Of a DNA stretch of 64,000 nucleotides, positions 48,621-59,400 are shown piece by piece. The notes under the pieces are model-generated. The model was not told the origin of the DNA and ran no database searches. It was given only the letters and a program-made list of their open reading frames with translations. The position numbers and the translations under genes are program-made. The DNA comes from Acholoe squamosa (taxonomy: Eukaryota; Annelida; Polychaeta; Phyllodocida; Polynoidae), in the NCBI GenBank assembly GCA_949317995.1, contig OX439044.1:13239141-13303140 (forward strand), given 5' to 3'. The number at the start of each line of letters is the position of its first letter. Positions within the stretch are counted from its first letter, which is position 1.

Positions 48621-49195
48621 TCTTCTAAATGTTTGCTCAATAGAGTATCCAACAATTGCCGAAGGCGATCAGCCCAGCCTGAGGACCGAGGGCCTTGGGT
48701 TACCGGAACAGAGACAAACCGGAGCCCTTTGTTTACGTTCTGACATGAAAAAAAGGTTTGATTTTCCTTAAAATAATTCACAAATAAGACAGAAAAGCCA
48801 CAAACAGGAAGTGAGACCGGAAGTGTTTTTATGGGTCCCCTGACCCAACATGCGCTCTCAACCAATCAGATTGCAGGAAAGGCGACCCAACTGCACTCGA
48901 GTGTTAGAACAACTTGCTTACATCACTAGACCTGGTGCTCCTTTAGACGTTGCTTAAAGGTGCTCATGATTATATTTTTAAAATTCAAAAGTACCTCCCA
49001 TATATAACGTGTGATTTGTGGATAAGACACACTGTAGGAGCAAATTCAAAAGATCAAATGAGAATATGAAGTTCGCTCCAGAAATTCCAAAAACATTCTT
49101 GGGAGATACTCTCATACTCCATTATTATTGCTCCCATGCTGTACTGCTTAACTAATGTGGTACAGTAATAAAAATGTATTCTCTTGCATGAAGTT
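48621..49195. other. No gene; GC-richer segment with an inverted partner at 47100-47165
   Basis: The segment at 48677-48730 (CAGCCTGAGGACCGAGGGCC, then TTGGGTTACCGGAACAGAGA) resembles the reverse complement of 47105-47160. The integrase fragment thus sits between inverted partners. Confidence 0.5.
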
Positions 49196-49825
49196 TGTAT
49201 TAAGGAATGTTTTAGTCCTGACTACCATAATGTCTTCCATATAAGGCGTGTCTTAGGCCTATGTGCGAATTAGAGCCCAGGTGCACCTTATAGGATCAGC
49301 CTGAGTTAAGGGTGCATCTTATACGTGGGGTTTATTCAAATATCATTTGATACATAAAATGATTTACCCTGAAAAACATGTAAATAGCCCCCCACCTCCA
49401 TGACACCTATGGGTAAAGCTAATGAATGCTGTAAAGGTGTTGGGCAGTATCAGCTCCCCTCCAACCCTACCAGTACTCTATGGTGGCCATAGCTTTTCAC
49501 ACCTTCCCATGTGACACTCACACCATCCAATTCCAGCCTCACTCCATCCCATGCCACCCTCACACCCTCCAATGTCGCGGTAACACCTTAGCAAGGCTTT
49601 CCCCACAACTTAGGCCTATTCAATGTACATGTAGGTTGGCTTTTATCAAGGGAGGCTATGTCTTACAGCATATGTCAAAAGGTTGGGGTGCACTTTATAT
49701 AAGGTTTTTTTTAAAATATTAATCCAGAAGCAGTAGGTGTGCCTTATATGCAAAACACACATCCCTGAGTTAGGGGTGCACCTTATACATGAGCTCCGGC
49801 TTATATACGCGGGAGATTACGGTAA
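49196..49825. repeat. CTTATATACGCGGGAGATTACGG-type dispersed repeat
   Basis: GTGCACCTTATAGGATCAG, GGTGCATCTTATACGTGGG and GGCTTATATACGCGGGAG recur. Related pieces occur at 30795, 37640-37870, 52225-52265 and 55090-55330. This looks like an old DNA-transposon family. Confidence 0.6.
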
Positions 49826-51130
49826 ACTTCATTTTCAATAATCTTGGTGGCCAAAAGAGATCGCAAAGCACATTTTTCTGTAATTCCAATTACCATTTTC
49901 TTATTCCATGTACCGGGTAATTAGTTCAGGGTGTCAGGAGCAGTGAACCATTATCAAATCACCTTATCATCTTATATCTGGCACAAGGGTCTTCTGTCAA
50001 GAAAGAGAGAATGGTAAACATTCTCCAATCTGTTGTGGACCATCAGAGTAGATGACAGCAGTGGCTTTCTAGAAGTATACATAGAAAAGCATGTCTCTTG
50101 AGCTGAGAGGTGCCAGCAAAGTTCTCGGTGGTAAAAAAGTCACCTACTATAATCACAGCAACTACTGATCAGAACCTCCAGTTTCTAACCCTTAGTTTCA
50201 CTTTTGAAATCAATGCTTTTGCGATTGATATCCATCACACCTACTAAATTAATGTTAAAAAATGAGATCAGAATGAAATTGAAACACTAGAAAAATCTCA
50301 AAAAATTTGTCTTTGTATGGGCAAATTTTGAAAAAGACAGCTGCAAGTGTATTACTAAAATCCTGTACGGGCTTGTAAACACACTTAAGTGGCAAATTTA
50401 CCAGGATTATAAACAGGGCAGGCTTATATTTCTCTACATGAAATAATGAGGGAGTGGCAAACAGTTTGCTCAAGACTTATCTATGGTTTGTACATCATTC
50501 TTTAGACATTTTCTATAATCCTTTATCTTTCTTTGCATGAAATATAAGGGTAGCGGAAATTGATATAGCTGAAAAAATACATAAATACCATATGTTGAAG
50601 TATGGTAATGGTCCAAAATACTTTTTCATTGAGCACAGAGGCCATACACAGGGAAATATAGTACCCACTTAAACTGCATCAGTAGTGGCCAATGTTAGTG
50701 CCCCCTATGGAGGAGCCTTCAAAATAGGTACTTTTTATACAGATGTCAATCAATCAATGGCAGGGTATTCACATTTCAATTTTTCAAAAGATCGGAACCA
50801 TTTTGAAAAAGGCTTTGCATTTATACAAAATGAAAGCTGGCCAACGGCTGATAGCTTTTACGACATTCTACAACGGCCACCCCATTTTTAACATAATAAT
50901 TGGAATGGTTTAAATTCAGGTAGAATACACTTTAGCTGGCGCATATCTTGCTGCACATTAGGATTAGCATAGGGTTAGCATTAGGGTAGCTAAAGGGTTC
51001 ACTTCAGCACCGGCTAAAGTGCATTAGTCCCTCAATTTCTCCTAATATGACAGGAATGAAGAGACCTGATGTACACAGACTTTGTTGAACATGGTTAAAT
51101 GTATAAGGTAATGTGATGGGAATCATTTTC
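49826..51130. other. No recognisable gene
   Basis: Short frames without domains. TTAGCATAGGGTTAGCATTA-like sequence lies near 50965. Confidence 0.35.
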
Positions 51131-51535
51131 TTAAAATCAGTTCTAAGGGGGGGTCATTTTTTTTTCAACCCATTCCTAAGGGGGGGGTCACTTTTTTCAA
51201 CCTATTCCCAAGGGGGGGTAATTTTTTTTTACTTATTCGTTCTGCCAGATTGGCACCCCCCCCCCTGCCATAAATAATGAACGCTCCCTTATGTCTCCAG
51301 AAATGAGGGTTTCTGACTTGCTGTCATTAAATCCCATCATCCAGAATAACCATAGCATGTTATAACAAGTTTCCAGCAAACAAATTGTAAATGATAGTAA
51401 ACCCCAGCTATTTCTATCAACAAGGATAGTTAAATAATAAAACGAGGGTAGTAAACAGATTTAAGTTTGCCGGTCAGAAACCTTCATCTAAACAAGAAAT
51501 ACCCTATGGTATGGCTATCACTATTATGTAACTAA

Positions 51536-51820
51536 GGGAGTGGTCATTATTTATCAACAAGGGGTGTGGTGGGTTTTCGCGCGGATGCACGAAAAATTTT
51601 TACGCCCCCCCTCAACAGCAGCCAGCAGAGGCAGTGGAGAGTTATCATGCCCCTCTTTGATCTATAGTAGCGCGTGGGCTTTTTTGCTAGTGGGCTTTTT
51701 CGCCCCCCCCCTTGAGAGGGGTCAACATTTTTTTAGCCCCCCCTCGGGAGGGGTCTGACAATTTTACACCCCCTCTCAAACCCACCACCCCCCCCATTGT
51801 TGATAAATAATGACCACTCA
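51536..51820. mobile_element. GGGAGTGGTCATTATTTATC inverted-repeat element, complete copy
   Basis: The left arm GGGAGTGGTCATTATTTATC continues to AACAA and pairs with TTGTTGATAAATAATGACCA at the right end. The inside carries GGTGGGTTT/AAACCCACC and CCCCCCTT/GAGAGGGG pairs. CTA occurs at both flanks. Same family as 29546-29834. Confidence 0.85.
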
Positions 51821-52269
51821 CTAGTCTTGTTCAGAGAAATGGGTGTTAAACACTGTCATTTGAATTTATTTTTGCTAAGGATCTGTGATATCCTACAGTA
51901 GCTAACAGAAAAAAATGGGCTTTCATGATGGCCGGCCAGATACCTTCAGTCGGAGATTGTCCTTTCTTGGCAGATAAAAGCCAATTGCAACCCCATATAG
52001 AGGATTTTTAAGATGTATTTTTAATTGTATTGTATGCAGAAATAGCTGTTCTCTTAGTTCCTTATGGAATTCAGCTACCTCTGCCAACTTTATGGTCAGA
52101 AATTGGTCAAAAACCTTCACACTCAGAACTACACCACAGTGGTAAGACATAGCCTTATATTATGGACTATGACAGGAGTAGAACTTGGCTCCAGGTAAGC
52201 TGTCTAGGTCTACAATGGACACAGTGTGCCTTATATCCAGCATGTGCCTTATACACGAGGTATTACCAT

Positions 52270-54300
52270 ACTACTTAAGTCTGATAGCAGTAAGCCCACC
52301 CTGCCTAGCACTAGTTGCAGTGTGGGGAACAGCTCTGGTAGGGGTCTGAGCTGCTTAGCACCACATGTGACTTGCTCAACCACTAGTAGCAGATAAGATT
52401 GAACATAGATGTGAGCCAAGATTAGCAAGGTCTCTATAATAACCTGGGATGACTCTATATACTGTGTGTGTGGCATGGTCCCCACTTAATCTATATAACA
52501 TGTGAATCCAGAGCCAGAAGTAGTAACAGGATTCTAAGACAGGTGGACAGAGGAAAAGGACAAGGCGAGATAGAAAGGTAGACGAAGGGAGACATTGAGG
52601 GAAAATGAAAGAAGTACAGGTAAAGCACTTTTACCACCATGAATTGTTATCAAATCTCATACAAAAGTGTCATTTATCCAATCTCTCATCGTCAACCTCC
52701 TTCACACTTTTAGTTTACAATGAGTTCCTTTCCATGTTTATCAATGAGGTTGGAGGGTGATAGAATTTATATAATGTCAAAACCTTTAGTGCGTAATAAA
52801 TGACCCTGTCTGTTTTCTGATTATTGAATTTGAATTAATTGAAGAATGACTAGTGGAATAGTCTTTGGATGATGACCGATGGCGGATATAACTTATTCAG
52901 TGTGGTCTGCCAAGTAACGAGAACATGACACTTGCAAAGAAGAACCATACATTTGTTACCATTTCTCATCTACTTAATTAATGAAGTCTGAATATAATTT
53001 GAGCAGTAATGTCAAAACTTGAATCGCCTGGTTTGACTGGAATACTTGATGATTTTAAAAGGGATTCAACACTGTCTAGCTGTTTAATAGGTTGAAGATA
53101 TCACTGATAGTTTAAAGCCCAAAGTTCATCTAGAAGAAAAATGCACAGATAAAAAATAAATTGACATCCCACTTGTCTTCAAAATGAAATCTGCTTACAA
53201 AAGATGATAAGAACAGACGGTATCAGGTAGTTACCATGGTATCGTTATCTTTTTTATCCCGCTCTCTGTATTTTAGCTGATAAGATTATTTGTGGCGTAC
53301 ATTAGAAGGAGGACCCTTAGAAAACTCTTATTTTCATAGCTCATGGCACAACTTCTGCATTTCGTTAATAACTGCAGCATGAGAAAGCATTTTGGTAAAA
53401 CAGGATGGGGCAGACCATTCGATGTTGAAAAAAAAGTGTCCTTACAATAACATCGCCATAACATCTTGAAATGATAACCAACGAAGGCAATAAGACAAAG
53501 TCAGAGAGATACAATATAGCATCCTTGCTATCTGACAGAGGTGGTTCCAGACTGCCTGGCTGTGTGGGGAGCTGATCGTGGGGACAGTGATCAGATCCTA
53601 TGACATGACTTTAACAGCCACCTTTAATTCCCAGCATGTTCCAGAGTCTTGCGATGCAATTCCAATGTATTCCTGACTACTGAAAAACTCAACAATGGGT
53701 CTAATTAAACTGAATAGTGTACTGGTCCATTGTCTTTTGCTAAATAACAGCAATTCCTGGTTCACCTAAAAAAGAAAAAGGATAGATCATAGACCATTTG
53801 ATACATAAAAGCAAGGATGCTTTCTCAAAATGATATCTGATAAAAAGAATGCAAACAGAAGGACATCACATGAAGATAGCATCTCGGCTATGTGATAGCG
53901 GTGGTTCCAGACTGTCTGACTGTGTGGAGCTGCGTGTGGAGACAGTGATCAGAATTTGGCCCAGTTGGACACCACCTAAAAATAATAACACAGAGGACCT
54001 ATGCACAAGTTGGAAGGCATTAAAAATACCACTCTGTCCCTCTAGCAAACAAACATTGGTACATAATAAAAACACATAATCATGTAGATAAGAAGAGATG
54101 GAGAAGTTGGAATTGACTGGCGTGAGTAAAAAGGGGAAAGAAAAAAGGCGAGCACCATGCAGAGACTTTGGGCAATTTGACAAAGATGGACAGGAGACAC
54201 ACACACAGTTTAATAGAACTAGACAAATGAGATGGAGGAATGAAAATAATTGTTTGTTATGCTACTTTCAAATTTATTGCCGAAGATGAAAGAAAAAGAT
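52270..54300. repeat. Paralogous block, copy 2 (matches 36045-36520, 40860-41363, 45475-45777)
   Basis: Collinear with three separated pieces at lower coordinates. It lacks the PAN/fibrinogen gene and the foldback element. The region near 53504-53610 recurs within the block at 53870-54000 (GGTGGTTCCAGACTG, CTGTGTGG). Confidence 0.75.
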
Positions 54301-55089
54301 GGACCTTAGAAAAAATAAAACCTTGAACCAGGCTGCCTAAGAAAAGGTCTGTTATTACAGCATCTTCTTAAATATTATAAGTTATATCTATAGAGTTCTT
54401 GATTTTAGATAATTTCAGGGTTGGCCACCAGGCGTCAATTTGAGATGAGGCCCTATCCCTTTATCTGCTCACTCCTGAATAGCTATTGCACCAATGCACA
54501 GCTGCTGAGTTAGTTCCACACCATGTATAATAATGGCAATCTATCAATTATGACACCATCATATTGATAGGAGAGAGTTCGCTGATAAAATGCATTGCAT
54601 TGCAATTTGTTGGTTTTTTGCATCATTTCTTTCTTGACAATATCAATTTGGGTTATGCAGTCCTGCCATGATGGATCCGGGCTGCCGAATAATAAAACCT
54701 GCAGAACTGAATGATCTGCAAGGGGAAAACCGTTTTGTATAAACTGCACTAAGTCTGCCCTGCCTGGAAAAATAGGGATCTCGCGGCCAATTACCATATC
54801 CTAAATAACCATATGACTATGATCAAATCAATAATTCATGTCACACAATTGAAACACTGCTAGTAATCTTCACTATGGTTTTATCCCATTTTGGCATTTA
54901 TTAGTAACAAACAAATTCAGCATCTAAAGGCGCCTGACAGGTTGATGTGCTGGAAGTACTGACAGAGTCGGTGCTGGTATTCTTGGAAAGGGTAATAATA
55001 TAGCTGTGGTTAAACTAATGATGACCGCCATATTATATATTCATGGGCCTTACCTGGAATCTGGTAACAGTGTTCTTATTTTTCCTACC
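54301..55089. other. No recognisable gene
   Basis: The minus-strand frame of 95 codons at 54510-54797 has no domain; part of it (CTGCCGAATAATAAAACCTG) resembles the flank repeats near 53690 and 55640. Confidence 0.35.
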
Positions 55090-55330
55090 TTGGGCCAAAA
55101 CGTTTGAATAAGGTATGGTCTGCCAGGTCTATGCCTGGCGTATGATACCCCCGTGGGTCTGTATAAGGCGTGGCTTATATGCAAGAATGGGCCCCCGGTG
55201 TACCTTATAGGATGAGGAAAAGTTGAACTCTCCGAGGCCTCCCCTATATATTCAAAATTCTTTCGAGTATACCCATGATGTCTGGTTGCCGAATAATAGG
55301 GATGCCCCTTATACACGGGATATCACGATA
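55090..55330. repeat. CTTATACACGGGATATCACG-type dispersed repeat
   Basis: TATAAGGCGTGGCTTATATG, GTACCTTATAGGATGAGG and CCTTATACACGGGATATCAC match the family at 49196-49825. Confidence 0.6.
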
Positions 55331-55564
55331 ATCTTTTCACTTTTTTTGTTCACTTTTGAACTCTATTTCATACACATTTTCCATTGTCTGATGTGAAGGA
55401 ATGCTCATCAATTCATAATGTTAGGACCGGGCTAGAGGTGTTTTAATGGATCATATCCATGCACATCATTAGACATGAATCTGGTGTCCAGAGTTGCGCC
55501 CACGTGTCCATGCCAATGTGTTGGGATGATTAGATAATATGAATTGAGTTCGTAATATGACTTT

Positions 55565-55765
55565 AATACCACTTTTAATTTCCAGCATGTTCGAGAGTCC
55601 TGTGATGCAATTCCAGTCTATTCCTCACTGCCGAACAACTCAATATTGGATTTAATCAAACTGAATGATGTGCTGGTTTATTGTATTTTCTTTAATAACA
55701 GCAATTACTGGTCCACCCAATAAGGAAACACCGGAGGAAAATTAAATAAAACAGATAATTTGATA
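55565..55765. repeat. Repeat matching 53625-53780
   Basis: Shared, in order: ATGACTTTAA, CCAGCATGTTC, GTGATGCAATTCCA, TAACAGCAATT and TGGTCCACC. Confidence 0.7.
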
Positions 55766-55789
55766 TATAAAAACAAAGGTGCTTCCTCA

Positions 55790-56050
55790 AAACAAGAAAA
55801 ATGTGGCAAGGACCACGGATAGGAGTTGCCGCTCTCGGGGGGGGGGGGGGCATACCATATCGTCGTGAAAAACCGCCCAGGCGCTCATAGATCATGGCAA
55901 CATCGCTAGCCACTGCGGGTGACGTCACTGAGGCAGCATGACGTCACCAATGATGTCATAGGTGACAGGTTGAGAAAACCGAAAACATTATGGAGTTGCT
56001 ACGGTCACTATGCTCCCGGCCGCTCACGCGGCTTCCAACTCCAAATAACA
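55790..56050. promoter_or_regulatory. CpG-rich patch with three CRE-like sites
   Basis: TGACGTCA occurs at 55920-55927 and 55939-55946, with TGATGTCA at 55951-55958. TGACGTCA is the CREB/ATF consensus. The surroundings are unusually CpG-rich for this window (CGGCCGCTCACGCGG near 56018), next to a run of 14 G at 55837. It may be an enhancer or alternative promoter in the LNX intron, or simply a GC-rich transposon. Confidence 0.35.
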
Positions 56051-56908
56051 TATTTTAAAGTTGCTCTCATACGGACAGAAAGGGAAAGAGACAGGGAAAA
56101 GAAAAATAGTAGATGACAAATATCAGGAATATTAAAGAAATTGACAAAAATGTGTTTAAGGGGGGAAAGATTGATTTGTCACCAAACAATGCCAGAGAGT
56201 CGAGTGACTCAAATATTTAACTGCTGCTGATATCTCTTTGATAAAGGTGTGTAATCAGAATTCCCAGTAGCTTTCAAATCTAATAACTTTCTTAATTTAT
56301 TTGACTTGCGGGATCTGAATTGGATGTGAAGTGCAATGAAAATACCATTGATTTTGAGTTTAAAATCAATGATGTTTGGCCATTATCTGGTATGAATTTC
56401 GCATTCATCGTAAAACCTGATTTGAAAACTGATAAAGGAACCAGTGTGTGCTTTGACAGTCTATAATTGCTATACAGTTAGCATACTGTACATTGCATTT
56501 GAACTTCAATTCAATCATTAATGTATAATAAACACTGGCTTACGCAATAGATGGACTTCAGGCAATGGTTATAATTGATAAACCTCCAGGGAGGTGACCA
56601 TGGTAAGGCTCCCATGTCTGGGCAATGGATTCTCGGCTGGGGGCAGAGGGATAATTAATCAAGATTAAATTACTACTGGAACCTGAACCAGCCTTGGAAA
56701 CCTTAAAGCTATCAGTAATACCAGCCAAGTCAGATGGTTCCTCTCGGTACCAGTATTTTAAAGTGATTGGTGGTTCTATACTTTTTGGACCTATTTCCCT
56801 ATATACGTTGTTATCAAATACTACCTACACCACAGGCTGAAACAACATAGAACACTAAGCTGCTTATTGAATATATTGGGTGTAATGGTAAAGGCAAGAC
56901 ACTCTGGT
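56051..56908. other. No recognisable gene
   Basis: Nothing supported. Confidence 0.35.
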
Positions 56909-57740
56909 CTGGGTCAATTTGTATCACAGTAGGTGGCCCTGCTGTCTATGCATGGTGTCTACACACCTCGTTAGCATAGAATCCAATGGTGGAAGGTGGA
57001 GTTATTAACAGAGAAACATCCTTAGATATCCTATATGAACATGCCATGCCTAAATTTGCCATTTTGTTCGAAATAAATAAGAATCTATTGATTTTCCATA
57101 GCGATACATGTTGGAACCCGCCATTGCGGCTTGCTGACCTTTGACCCGTAAGTGTGTCACGGGCTGACATCCGGTCTAGTTTCACAGTATCAACACGGCC
57201 CGCCTTGGCTTTTTGCTTCGATTTATAAATAATTTGTTGGTATTTGGCCTCTATATAGACCAGAATGGCAATGAAACAAGAAAGAATATATCCTCGGCAC
57301 CATGTAGTAAAGAGTAGATAGGTTAAAAAATTAATATCATAACAAATCGAAGTAAGAAATTGATTATCCACATTCCGGGGCCCTGTGGCGAAGCGGCCAG
57401 GCAATACGGACAAGAAATCACAGGAACACTTCCGCTGACAACATGGGGAGGATTATTTCTATCGCTCAGCCGAACAAAATGTTTTCTCCTGGATTTGTTA
57501 TGGGGTTATAAGGTAAAAATTTAATACAAAATTGAGAAATATGTTAGATAAATGCCTTAATCATGTTATGAGACGTCACAACTGCGCGGGTCATGGAATA
57601 TTGAACCATAGACCCGAGCGTGCTGTCTCATAACATTGACTAAACGCTACATATCCACCCTCATGTTTGCAGTACAAGGTGGCACCACTGTCTATGGGGA
57701 AAACAGTAGGGCCACCTACTGTGATACAATTTCGACCCAG
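56909..57740. mobile_element. ~830-bp inverted-repeat element with a nested palindrome
   Basis: The left end CTGGGTCAATTTGTATCACA, continuing GTAGGTGGCCCTGCTGT, is mirrored by ACAGTAGGGCCACCTACTGT, GATACAATTTCGACCCAG at the right. Inside, 57556-57645 is a second imperfect palindrome (GTTATGAGACGTCACA and TGCTGTCTCATAACAT around GCGGGTC...GACCC). The minus-strand frame of 155 codons at 56946-57413 has no recognisable domain. Confidence 0.8.
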
Positions 57741-57791
57741 CATGTCTCGACTTCATGTATAATGTACATAAAAATGTACTAGCAGCCGTAC
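57741..57791. other. Spacer between two inverted-repeat elements
   Basis: Short sequence with no feature. Confidence 0.4.
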
Positions 57792-58695
57792 ACTGAAAAT
57801 CTATGAATGAAAAGAGTCCTCTGTGCAGAGGACTTTAAGTCTTCAATTTGAAGACGTAAAGTCCTCAAATTGATGGGTCTTGGGGGGAGTACCTGATTCT
57901 CAAATTGATAACCCAAAGTCCTTATATTGATGAACCAAAGTACTCAAATTGATCACTTTTCACGGGAAGCAATGCAATCAATATGATGGGTCTGGGTAGT
58001 CAATTTGATTACTGTAACTTTGTTTTTGATTTCCATTTATTTCATTAAGTAGACTAATTTTAGAATTACCCTCCCAATTGCCAGGCCTTTATTAGGGGCG
58101 TTGTCTGTTTGTCAGGCCCAGTAAATACATGTGAACATCAGCTGACAGCCAATCCATGCACTTCTAATTATGCCTTTAGACACACAAAAGGTGTTCAAGC
58201 ATGCATACAGCCCACACCTTCCTCTAAATTACTTGAGTGAAATAGCCTGATACATGCCTTACCAACATGTATATAAATAGTTATTGAAACATTTTTGATG
58301 TGGATAGTAAGTCAGTGAGTAATAGATGTTTAACGCCATTTCGACAACTAGGGTCATATTCATGGTCAGAACTACATTACTATTTCACAGAAGAATGTGT
58401 CAGTGCCCACGCATATGTGAACCACACACATCCGAGGGGATAGGAAAGAGGAGATATAGACCCTTTTAAGTGGGCTAGGGAAGCCCGGTAATGTGGATAA
58501 GTGTATCACTTATCAGTGAAATAGCCTATAAGATTGCATACATTTAAAAATCAAATTACACCACAGCATAGTGGAGCCATGTGGTGGCAAAATATGGTGT
58601 CTTTAAAATGATGACCACATCCTCACATTGATGGCTTAGGGTCATCATTTCTGAAAGAGAACCTAAGATCCTCTGCACAGAGGATTTTCTCAAGG
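57792..58695. mobile_element. ~900-bp element with TCCTCTGTGCAGAGGA termini
   Basis: The left end CACTGAAAATCTATGAATG is followed by AGTCCTCTGTGCAGAGGACT. The right end is GATCCTCTGCACAGAGGATT then TTCTC. Each terminus holds a self-complementary 14-16-bp hairpin. CTCAAATTGAT-type motifs repeat inside the left end. No protein. Confidence 0.7.
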
Positions 58696-59030
58696 GCTTA
58701 AGTTTTCTTGTTGAATATGGCCGGCCTCACCTCTGGGAATACGATCCAAAAATATTCCATGGTTGTGGACTATTTTGCTTATATATTCAAAGCTCTCAAC
58801 ACTCGATTACCCCCAGGACGGTACCTAAATGGAACTGTTCAAAATATGGTGCTCAAACAATACAAAAAAGGGTATCTGTGTTTCACGTCCCATTTTCCAC
58901 TGTGATGCCATCAAAATAGCTTCAAACCCTTCAACCAAAACTGATTTTGAGGTGATTTTTTTTTTCACATGAAAATAAATACAAAGTTCAAATCAGATGT
59001 GACGATTCAGCCTCTTTCCTCACTCATGGC

Positions 59031-59081
59031 TGTCAGGCTGTCTCCCACAAGGCGGTAGACCGAGTGGGAGACAGCCTGACA
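59031..59081. repeat. Perfect 18-bp inverted repeat
   Basis: TGTCAGGCTGTCTCCCAC and GTGGGAGACAGCCTGACA around a 15-bp loop. Weaker pairing outside (near 58993 and 59115) suggests a decayed foldback MITE. Confidence 0.85.
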
Positions 59082-59214
59082 ACCTTTCGTGAGGATACAT
59101 CCTAAAATGACAAATCTGAGTTGAACTCATTCTGTTGTTCCATTCTGCCTCACTTCCCTGTAATCCATACCTATTTATCAGTTACTAATATACCGATAGA
59201 GATGTGGTTTCGTT

Positions 59215-59400
59215 TGCATCTTACATAGATGGCTAGCAAGAGCTACACTCTGCCATGCCAGGTTATTATCTCAGCCATGCTAATCTCGGCTCCCATCTGG
59301 GTCCAATCTTATCTGCTGCCAGTGGGTGAGCAGCTCGCATGTTTTGCAGAGCAGCTCTGGGCCTCTATTACTAGGAGCTGCTCCCGGCAAGAACTGCAGT
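59215..59400 (-). repeat. Inverted third copy of the 36045/52270 repeat
   Basis: The reverse complement reads GCAGCAGATAAGATTGGACC, CAGATGGGAGCC and AGATTAGCATGGC, matching 36165-36215 and 52385-52425. Confidence 0.7.

Larger units (their letters stand above)
46804..51288. mobile_element. Region bounded by GGGAGCGTTCATTATTTATG inverted repeats
   Basis: The left end GGGAGCGTTCATTATTTATG (then GCAG) at 46804 is the reverse complement of the right end at 51265-51288. TTA flanks both sides (46801-46803, 51289-51291). Blocks of GGGGGGGTCATTTTTTTTC and CAACCTATTCC lie inside both ends in the same orientation. The simplest reading is one ~200-bp inverted-repeat element split by about 4 kb of later insertions, including the retroelement remnant. 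Two unrelated half-elements are the alternative. Confidence 0.55.

Noticed and set aside
56946-57413. 155-codon minus-strand frame
   Set aside because: It lies inside an inverted-repeat element, with no recognisable transposase or other domain.
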